DNA from: Bacteriovoracaceae bacterium UBA2428
GTDB lineage: Bacteria > Bdellovibrionota > UBA2428
Assembly (NCBI GenBank): GCA_002343545.1
Contig: DDRA01000031.1
Span: 21,593 to 32,204 of the forward strand
DNA: 10,612 nt
Direction: 5' to 3'
In this document: positions 5,467 through 10,612 of the stretch, one piece after another
Layout of the letters: every line of letters starts with the position of its first letter
Numbering within the stretch: the stretch's first letter is position 1
Notes under the pieces: generated by a model
Database searches by the model: none
Seen by the model: only the letters and a program-made list of their open reading frames with translations
Told to the model about the DNA's origin: nothing
Program-made: the position numbers and the translations under genes

Positions 5467-7020
5467 ATGAAACGTTTCGTGGTCGCCTGCGCGGCACTCG
5501 CCGGCGCGCTCAATGCGCAAGCCGGGGAATTCATCGTCAAGTACAAGGACACGGGTTTTCTCTCGGTCCAGAAAACGAACGTCGGCGTCATGCTCGTCGA
5601 CACGCACGACGCGGCGAATCTCGCGAAGGTGCGCATCGACGACAAGAACGAGATCCAGGCGCTCGCCAAGCTCGCGGCGCGCCCGGACGTCGAGTACGTC
5701 GTCCCCAACTTCCGCCTCCAACGCTTCGAGGCGCCCTTCGACCCGACCGCGCTCAAAGAGCAGTGGGCGATCAAGAAGGTCAACGCCGAGCGCGCGTGGG
5801 AAATCGCCGGCAACAAAGGTAACCGCCGCGTGCTCGTCGCCGTCATCGACACGGGCGTCGACTACCGCCACGAGTCGCTCAAGGACAACGCGGTCGCGGG
5901 CTACGACTTCAAAGACAAGGACAACGACCCGATGGACGTCACCGGGCGCCAGAACCCCGGTCACGGCACGCACTGCGCCGGCATCGTGGGCGCGACGGGC
6001 GTCGTGGACGGCGGCATCGTCGGCCTCTCGCCCGAAGTCTCGATGATGCCCCTGCGCTTCCTCGGCGCGGACGGCGGCGGCGACCTCATGGACGGCATCA
6101 AGGCCATCGACTACGCCATCGAAAAGGGCGCACACATCATCTCGGCGAGCTGGGGCGCGGCGGTCAGCCGTAGCCAAGCCCAGCCCCTCGTCGACGCGGT
6201 CGAACGCGCCGACAAGGCCGGCGTGATCTTCATCGCCGCGGCCGCCAACGACGGCAAGAACAACGACACCGTCGAGATGTACCCGGCCAACGCCGGCTTC
6301 CCGAACACGATCACCGTCGCCGCGTCGGGTCCGAACGACGAGAAACCGAGCTGGTCGAACTTCGGCAAGGCGCGCGTCCACGTTGCGGCCCCCGGCCTCA
6401 ACATCATGAGCACGATCCCGTCGAACAAGTACCAGAACCTGTCGGGTACCTCGATGGCGACGCCGCTCGTGTCCGGTCTCGTCGCGCTCCTCAAGGCGCA
6501 GGACGACAAGCTCACGGGCGCCCAGGCCCGCGCGCTCCTGCAGGTCACCGGCGCGCAAGTCGCGATCGAAACGGCCTGCAACTGCCGGGTCGACGCAGCC
6601 GCCGCGGTCGAGACGCTGCTCGCCAAGAAGCCCTTCCTCGTGCCGTCGGCCGGCAGCCTGAAGGTCAACGACTCGATGCAACTCGACGTCCACAACGGCA
6701 AGGCGCCCTTCACCTTCGTTTCGTCGAACGCGAACGTCGCGACGGTCTCGGCCACGGGCCAGCTCAAAGCGACGGCGGAAGGCGACACGGTCGTCACCGC
6801 GACCGACGCGAACGGCCAGACGATCCGCTCGCTCAAGTTCTACGTGGGCAAAGCGGGCGGCGGCTCGAACCCCGGCAACCCGGGTAACCCGGGCAACCCC
6901 GGTGGCGACAAGTGCCCCTTCGAGGGCACGCCGCAGGAACCGCTCTGCGCGATCCTCTGCCAGATCAACCCGAGCCTGCCCTACTGCAAGCAGGCCGCGG
7001 AAAACGTTTTCGCCCGCTGA
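5467..7020 (+). CDS. Secreted subtilisin-like serine protease (S8) with BIg2-like domain and cysteine-rich tail
   Basis: Exported endopeptidase, 517 aa. Residues 1-19 form a signal peptide (MKRFVV..., cleavage after NAQA). Residues 20-85 resemble an I9 inhibitor prodomain (FIVKYKD...VEYVVPNFRLQ). The S8 domain (about 95-385) has the full triad: Asp128 in AVIDTGVD, His166 in GHGTHCAG, Ser329 in GTSMATP, with oxyanion Asn261 in AAAND. Residues 388-460 look like a bacterial Ig-like (BIg2) fold (LKVNDSMQLDV, ATVSATGQLKATAEGDTVVTA). Then come a Gly/Asn-Pro-Gly linker (464-480) and a short tail with C483, C494, C498 and C507. The ATG has an excellent ribosome-binding site and a strong terminator follows the stop, so it can be a single-gene unit. 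All catalytic residues are intact. Substrate unknown; extracellular or cell-surface protein degradation is likely. Confidence 0.95.
   Translation: MKRFVVACAALAGALNAQAGEFIVKYKDTGFLSVQKTNVGVMLVDTHDAANLAKVRIDDKNEIQALAKLAARPDVEYVVPNFRLQRFEAPFDPTALKEQWAIKKVNAERAWEIAGNKGNRRVLVAVIDTGVDYRHESLKDNAVAGYDFKDKDNDPMDVTGRQNPGHGTHCAGIVGATGVVDGGIVGLSPEVSMMPLRFLGADGGGDLMDGIKAIDYAIEKGAHIISASWGAAVSRSQAQPLVDAVERADKAGVIFIAAAANDGKNNDTVEMYPANAGFPNTITVAASGPNDEKPSWSNFGKARVHVAAPGLNIMSTIPSNKYQNLSGTSMATPLVSGLVALLKAQDDKLTGAQARALLQVTGAQVAIETACNCRVDAAAAVETLLAKKPFLVPSAGSLKVNDSMQLDVHNGKAPFTFVSSNANVATVSATGQLKATAEGDTVVTATDANGQTIRSLKFYVGKAGGGSNPGNPGNPGNPGGDKCPFEGTPQEPLCAILCQINPSLPYCKQAAENVFAR
6868..6903 (+). repeat. Four tandem 9-bp repeats encoding Asn-Pro-Gly
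   Basis: Four copies of AACCC(C/G)GG(C/T) in frame, giving (NPG)4 in the linker between the Ig-like domain and the cysteine-rich tail of the protease. Copies differ only at third codon positions. Such short repeats can gain or lose units by slippage without breaking the frame. Confidence 0.9.
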
Positions 7021-7041
7021 TCCGGCGAACAGAGACCTCCG

Positions 7042-7080
7042 AAGGGCCGGCTCCCGAAAGGGGGCCGGCCCTTTTTCTTT
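7042..7080 (+). terminator. Intrinsic terminator of the protease gene
   Basis: A 12-bp stem, GGGCCGGCTCCC (7044-7055) with GGGGGCCGGCCC (7060-7071), one T-G wobble, closed by a GAAA tetraloop and followed by TTTTTCTTT (7072-7080). Two A-T pairs extend the base. It begins about 20 bp after the protease stop codon and separates this gene from the MFS gene. The minus strand has no T-run on its side, so it should act in one direction. Confidence 0.95.
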
Positions 7081-7122
7081 GGCTTGACGCGAAAGCCGCG
7101 AGACCGCCGCCCGGCCTTGGGG

Positions 7123-7149
7123 CATGATGGCCCTTCTCCCCCGGGAGAG
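7123..7149 (+). promoter_or_regulatory. Possible -10 box and hairpin covering the MFS ribosome-binding site
   Basis: CATGAT (7123-7128) is a weak -10 candidate; a start at about 7134 would place the near-palindrome TTCTCCCCCGGGAGAG (7134-7149) at the 5' end of the mRNA. Its 3' half, GGGAGAG (7143-7149), is also the best ribosome-binding site for the ATG at 7154. Folded as TTCTCC(loop)GGAGAG-type pairing with a 4-nt loop, the hairpin hides that site. No matching -35 was found: TTGACG at 7084-7089 is too far upstream (33 bp). Confidence 0.4.
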
Positions 7150-7153
7150 CGCC

Positions 7154-8389
7154 ATGGAAAACACGACGACGACCCCCACCCCGCATCCCGTCAGCCGCCT
7201 CACCGCCGAAGAGTGGCTTATCGTTTCGATCCTCGCCGCGGTGAACTTCACGCACATCATGGACTTCGTCATCATGATGCCGCTCGGCCCGCAGCTCATC
7301 CGCGTCTTCGGCATCGACGCCCAACGCTTCGGGCTCGTCGTGTCGAGCTACACCTTCTCGGCCGCGATCTCGGGGCTGCTAGGCGCTTTCTTCATCGACC
7401 GTTTCGACCGCAAGAAGGCCCTCGTCACGACATACCTAGGCTTCTCGATCGGCACCCTGCTTTGCGCTTTCGCCCCCAACTACAGCACGCTCGTCGGCGC
7501 GCGGATCTTCGCGGGCGCCTTCGGCGGGCTCGTGGGCTCGCTCGTCTTCTCGATCCTCGGCGACGCCGTCGACGTGAGCCGGCGCGGCCGCGCGACGGGT
7601 ATCGTCATGAGCGCCTTCTCGCTCGCTTCCGTCATCGGCATCCCCGTGGGACTCGAGCTTGCGGTGCGCTTCGATTGGCACGCCCCTTTCGTTCTGCTCG
7701 GCGTGGGCAGCCTCCTGGCCTGCGCGCTCGCGGCGTGGCGCCTCCCTTCGCTGCGCGGGCACCTCGAGATCCGCCCGAGCGAGAAGCGCGACCCGATGCG
7801 CGAGATGGGCAGTATCCTCACGGACCGCAACCACCAACGCGCCTTCCTGCTCACGATCGCGATGATGTTCGCGGGCTTCAGCGTGATCCCTTTCATGAGT
7901 CCCTACATGGTCTCGAACGTCGGGCTCCAAGAAAAGCAGCTCTCGTGGATCTACCTCTGCGGCGGCCTCTTCACCTTCTTCAGCTCGCAGATCATCGGTT
8001 TCCTTTGCGATCGCTACGGCAAGCACCGCATGTTCGCGGTCATGGCGCTCACCTCGATCCCGGCCATTCTCCTCGTCACGCACCTGCCGCCGCTGCCGCT
8101 CCCCCTCGCGCTCGCCTGCACGACGCTCTTCATGGTGACGGTTTCCGGCCGTTTCGTGCCGACGATGGCGCTCGTGACCTCGGCCGCGGCCCAGGGGCGG
8201 CGCGGCGGCTTCATGAGCGTGAACTCCTGCATCCAGCAAGGTTCCTCGGGGCTCGCCTCGCTCGCGGGCGGCCTCATCCTGACGACGTCGGCCAGCGGCG
8301 CGCTCTTGCACTACAACGTCGTGGGCTACATGGCCGTCGCGGCGACGCTGCTTTGCCTCTTCCTGGCCCGTAACATCGTGACGCGCTAG
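7154..8389 (+). CDS. MFS transporter, DHA1-like (12 membrane helices)
   Basis: Proton-coupled major facilitator protein of the inner membrane (411 aa), most like drug/sugar exporters of the DHA1 type (AraJ/SotB-like). Residues 20-45 form helix 1 (NFTHIMDFVIMMPLGPQL is typical). MFS motif A is GAFFIDRFDRKK (77-88), with the half-copy GFLCDRYGKHR (282-292) in the loop between helices 8 and 9. SVIGIPVGLEL (159-169) matches the helix-5 exporter motif in place. A cytoplasmic loop (about 198-228) joins the two six-helix halves. The start is the ATG at 7154 with GGGAGAG before it; the in-frame ATGs at 7124 and 7127 would put the ribosome-binding site inside the gene. The substrate cannot be told from sequence. 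It lies after the protease terminator and ends in overlap with the convergent HD-GYP-like gene. Confidence 0.92.
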   Translation: MENTTTTPTPHPVSRLTAEEWLIVSILAAVNFTHIMDFVIMMPLGPQLIRVFGIDAQRFGLVVSSYTFSAAISGLLGAFFIDRFDRKKALVTTYLGFSIGTLLCAFAPNYSTLVGARIFAGAFGGLVGSLVFSILGDAVDVSRRGRATGIVMSAFSLASVIGIPVGLELAVRFDWHAPFVLLGVGSLLACALAAWRLPSLRGHLEIRPSEKRDPMREMGSILTDRNHQRAFLLTIAMMFAGFSVIPFMSPYMVSNVGLQEKQLSWIYLCGGLFTFFSSQIIGFLCDRYGKHRMFAVMALTSIPAILLVTHLPPLPLPLALACTTLFMVTVSGRFVPTMALVTSAAAQGRRGGFMSVNSCIQQGSSGLASLAGGLILTTSASGALLHYNVVGYMAVAATLLCLFLARNIVTR

Positions 8390-9393
8390 AGCTTCATCCC
8401 GAGGAAGGCGAAGATGCCCTCCACCAGCTTGGTTTGGTGGCGGCGCTCGTGGGGCTCGACGCCCGACTCGCGAAGCCGGACGAGGACGTCCTTCAGGCTC
8501 AAGGGTTGCCCGTTGAGCTCGGCCGATTTCAGCTGCTCGTAGAAGTCCACGGCGAGGGCGAGGACGCGCGCGAGCGGTAGAATCTGCGCGGTCCGGATGC
8601 CCCGGTGGTAGCCGCGGCCGTTGTGCAACTCGTGGTGATTCAGGATGAGCTGGCTGAGCGCGTCCGTGTGGATCGGCAGGTAGGCGACCATCTGCTGCGA
8701 CTTCACAGGATGCGCCTGGATCCGCTCGAGGACGTGCGAGGGAAGTTCCCGGCGGTTACGGTAGTAGGTTTCGAGGTAAGCTTCCTCGAGATCCGCGAGC
8801 GAAGCGTCCATGAGAAGGGTCGCGTTCAGGAGCGTCTGGAAGACGGTCTTGGAGCGGAAGTCGTTCGCCACGGCGCAAAGCACGGCGATCGTCGAGAGCG
8901 CCGCGGAGTGGCTCATGAAGCGCACGTTCGAGAGATTCTTGATGACGGTGGAACGGATGTCCTTCGCCTCGGGGGCGAGGGCCTGGATGAGCTGATCCGA
9001 CATCTTCGAGACGACTTCGGAGACCGGGATCGCGGCCTGTTCGGGCGGCAGCTCCAGCAGGCTCCGGTAACACTCCTTCAGCTTGGTCTCGGCCTGGGGA
9101 CCGAGCACCTCGCCCTCGAAGGCCTGCTTCGGGTCGAGCTCCACGGCGATGGCGTCCACGCGCTTGGGCGCGGGGGCCGCGACCGCGGCCGCTTCCCGCA
9201 CGAAAAGATTCTGCACGCCGAGGCGCTTGAGGCTCTCGAGTTTCGCCTCGGAGAGGGCGACGCCCGCCTCGACGAACACGAGGTGCTTCTTCGAGGTACT
9301 CAGGTAGACGTAGATGTCGACGGGCGGCTGGCCCTTGAGAAGCGTCTCGTACTCGGCCGCCGTCAAGCGGCGGAATTGGTCGTCCAGGCTCAC
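8386..9393 (-). CDS. Degenerate HD-GYP domain protein (probable c-di-GMP-related)
   Basis: Cytoplasmic protein, 335 aa, with no signal or membrane segment. Residues 1-68 form a small N-terminal domain (VDIYVYLSTSKKHLVFVEAG...LKRLGVQNLFV) like those before HD-GYP domains in Bdellovibrio-type proteins (recollection). Residues 150-290 align with the HD-GYP phosphodiesterase core: SHS (161-163) at the first helix, HP (228-229), and HHELHNGRGYH (253-263) for HHExxDGxGYP. The metal-binding HD of LLHDIGK is LLMDASL (M195-D196), Asp is Asn258 and GYP is GYH. With the His ligand lost, c-di-GMP hydrolysis is doubtful; a binding or effector role is more likely. The start is the GTG at 9393, directly after GGGAGG and six bases after TAGAAT, so translation may be leaderless. 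Convergent with the MFS gene, with stop codons overlapping. Confidence 0.85.
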   Translation of the reverse strand: MSLDDQFRRLTAAEYETLLKGQPPVDIYVYLSTSKKHLVFVEAGVALSEAKLESLKRLGVQNLFVREAAAVAAPAPKRVDAIAVELDPKQAFEGEVLGPQAETKLKECYRSLLELPPEQAAIPVSEVVSKMSDQLIQALAPEAKDIRSTVIKNLSNVRFMSHSAALSTIAVLCAVANDFRSKTVFQTLLNATLLMDASLADLEEAYLETYYRNRRELPSHVLERIQAHPVKSQQMVAYLPIHTDALSQLILNHHELHNGRGYHRGIRTAQILPLARVLALAVDFYEQLKSAELNGQPLSLKDVLVRLRESGVEPHERRHQTKLVEGIFAFLGMKL

Positions 9394-9399
9394 CCTCCC

Positions 9400-9405
9400 A
9401 TTCTA
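9400..9405 (-). promoter_or_regulatory. Candidate -10 box of the HD-GYP-like gene
   Basis: TAGAAT on the minus strand, five of six matches to TATAAT, exactly six bases before the GTG at 9393. The six intervening bases are GGGAGG, too close to the GTG to serve as a normal ribosome-binding site. The spacing predicts a transcript starting at or within a base of the start codon. No -35 consensus is visible. Confidence 0.4.
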
Positions 9406-9506
9406 TCGGGGCGTTCCCGGGGCGCGAGGCAGAAGCTTGACGGCGCAGGGCAGAATGAAGCACGGAAGACCCCGACGAAATCCATGACCCCCAGCGGCGG
9501 GGCTGC

Positions 9507-9512
9507 TAGGCT
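9507..9512 (+). promoter_or_regulatory. Candidate -10 box of the ABC exporter gene
   Basis: TAGGCT in the context GCTAGGCT, nine bases before the GTG at 9522, similar to GCTAAGAT before the YihY gene. The bases between (CCGGGGGAC) include a weak GGGGGA. The 128-bp spacer 9394-9521 between the two divergent genes otherwise shows no clear operator. Confidence 0.3.
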
Positions 9513-9521
9513 CCGGGGGAC

Positions 9522-10612
9522 GTGAACGCTTCCACTTTCGAGCGCCTGGCGGAGACCGCGGTCGACCTTCCCGGAGATCGCTCCCTCTTCCTGAAGTCCC
9601 TCTTGACCCGCCCGCTTTGGCGCGCGCTCATCGCGCTCTGCGCGTTCGTCTCGGCCCTCTTCGGCCTCGCCGCCCCCTTCTTCCAGAAATTCTTCGTGGA
9701 TCGCCTCGTCGGCGCCCAGGGACGCTTCCACCTCGAGGCCCTGGACGCCTGGCCCCCTTGGTCGTTGCTCGTCGCGGCGTTCCTTTGCCTCGTCGCCGGG
9801 CAGAGCCTCAGCCTGCTCGCGAACTTCATCGGGTTCCGCGAGTCGACGCTCTTGCAACGCGTGCTCTCGCACAAGGTCTTCGAGAAGACCCTCGCGCTCC
9901 GGTCGGAGAACCTGAGCGGCCGCAGTACGGGCGAGATCGTCGCGCTCTACGCGACCGACGTGCAAGGCGCCACCGCCTTCCTGGAACTCTCGTTGCCGAC
10001 GGGCGCGGGCATCCTCTTCCCGCTCCTGCTCGGCCCCGGTCTCATCCACCTTCTCTTCGGCGTGCCGTTCGTTCCCCTCTTCACGCTTCAGCTCGGCGTC
10101 GCCGCGCTCTGCGCGGTCCTCGCGTGGCGACAAGCGCGGATGTTCCTGCGCTTCAAGCAGCTCGCGGCGGAGCGCACGGGGCTCGTGAACGAGTGGGTGC
10201 AGAACCTCCGCACGCTGCGCGTGCTCAGCTGGGTTTCCGCGTTCGAGACGAAAATGTTCCGCAAGCGCGAGGAAGAAACGATCAATCGCGTCCGCATGGT
10301 GACGAACGGGCAGGTCATGAGCTCGGTCGGCTCGTCGGCTAGCTTCCTGTTGAACGTGGTGGCCGTCTCGGCCCTCGTCACGCTCCACGGCGACACCGTG
10401 ACGCCCGGCGAGATCCTGGCCTTGCTGTGGATCCTCGGGGTTTTCCTCTCGCGCCCCTTCCGTCAGATCCCCTGGGTCTTCACCTTCACGATGGACGGCC
10501 TGACCTCGCTCCGGCGGGTCGAGCGCTTCCTGCGCATCCCCTCGCCCAAAGTCGAGAGGCCGGCGGGCCCCGTGCCCGTCGAAGGCTCCGCGCACGCCCT
10601 GGGGCTCGAGGT
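9522..10612 (+). CDS. ABC transporter, exporter-type membrane domain (partial, cut at right edge)
   Basis: First 363 codons of a type-1 ABC exporter half-transporter (membrane domain fused to an ATPase; the ATPase lies beyond the window). The frame is open from the GTG at 9522 to the edge. Helix 1 is about residues 33-55 (LIALCAFVSALFGLAAPFFQKFFVDRL pattern), helix 2 about 80-103, further pairs about 155-202, and helices 5 and 6 about 270-325. The coupling regions have the exporter signatures SGRSTGEIVALYATDVQ (132-148) and LVNEWVQNLRTLRVLSWVSAFE (221-242), the latter like the ABCC form (giRviKlyaWE). DGLTSLRRVERFL (325-337) is the usual link to the nucleotide-binding domain. Substrate unknown. 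The GTG start is chosen because it precedes the amphipathic segment and follows a -10-like box; an upstream in-frame start was not seen. Confidence 0.85.
   Translation, partial: MNASTFERLAETAVDLPGDRSLFLKSLLTRPLWRALIALCAFVSALFGLAAPFFQKFFVDRLVGAQGRFHLEALDAWPPWSLLVAAFLCLVAGQSLSLLANFIGFRESTLLQRVLSHKVFEKTLALRSENLSGRSTGEIVALYATDVQGATAFLELSLPTGAGILFPLLLGPGLIHLLFGVPFVPLFTLQLGVAALCAVLAWRQARMFLRFKQLAAERTGLVNEWVQNLRTLRVLSWVSAFETKMFRKREEETINRVRMVTNGQVMSSVGSSASFLLNVVAVSALVTLHGDTVTPGEILALLWILGVFLSRPFRQIPWVFTFTMDGLTSLRRVERFLRIPSPKVERPAGPVPVEGSAHALGLE

Noticed and set aside
7124..7153. Upstream ATGs for the MFS transporter
   Set aside because: The extra ten residues include the ribosome-binding site GGGAGAG, and the two ATGs at 7124/7127 lack any site of their own.
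5392..7314. Open frame of 640 codons on the minus strand
   Set aside because: Antisense to the subtilase gene, whose catalytic motifs, signal peptide and terminator are clear; the product is Arg/Ala/Asp/Val-rich with no recognisable motif.
9390..10595. Minus-strand frame of 401 codons opposite the ABC exporter
   Set aside because: Arg/Glu-rich shadow. The plus-strand frame is open to the edge and carries exporter coupling motifs and membrane helices.
1..10612. CRISPR arrays, tRNA or rRNA genes, transposase genes, phage or defence genes
   Set aside because: None seen: no regularly spaced repeats, no cloverleaf-like tracts in the gaps, and every long coding stretch is explained by a transporter, protease, YihY-family membrane or HD-GYP-like gene.

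Overview
This window is high-GC chromosomal DNA from a bacterium that is most likely Gram-negative. The peptide-binding protein has a type I signal peptide with no lipobox cysteine, and the coding strands show a strong G/C third-position bias. Protein content (a secreted subtilase with a bacterial Ig-like domain, a degenerate HD-GYP protein with a Bdellovibrio-style N-terminal domain, peptide uptake) suggests Bdellovibrionota or another former deltaproteobacterial lineage. That placement is inference from family resemblance and is not proven by the window. There are eight protein genes, one of them cut by the right edge, and no rRNA, tRNA or CRISPR that I can see.

Left block (1-3824, minus strand): a peptide ABC importer operon, read right to left as substrate-binding protein (3824-2112), OppB-type permease (1955-984) and OppC-type permease (966-76). 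The ATPase genes are not in the window. A compound inverted repeat (1-66) with a REP-like core sits directly after the OppC-type gene and touches the window edge. The 156-bp spacer between the binding protein and the first permease is heavily structured: a 13-bp long-range stem, two mutually exclusive hairpins, a small hairpin, and a GC-rich hairpin ending two bases before the permease start codon.

Middle block (3825-8389, plus strand): a YihY/BrkB-family membrane protein with a C-terminal winged-helix-like region, a secreted S8 subtilisin-like protease (signal peptide, I9-like prodomain, full catalytic triad, BIg2-like domain, Asn-Pro-Gly linker and four-cysteine tail), a textbook intrinsic terminator, then a DHA1-like MFS transporter whose ribosome-binding site can fold into a hairpin.

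Right block (8386-10612): a minus-strand protein with a degenerate HD-GYP domain, converging on the MFS gene so that both stop codons share one CTAG, and a divergent plus-strand ABC exporter-type membrane domain that runs off the window. Three genes (YihY, HD-GYP, ABC) carry TAnnnT hexamers six to nine bases before their start codons, which suggests leaderless or very short-leader transcription.

Functionally, a secreted protease plus an oligopeptide importer fits a protein-degrading or predatory life style, but the genes are not in one operon and the link is inference. I found no defence system or mobile gene cargo. The most unusual material is non-coding: the repeat at the left edge and the switch-like spacer inside the peptide importer operon.
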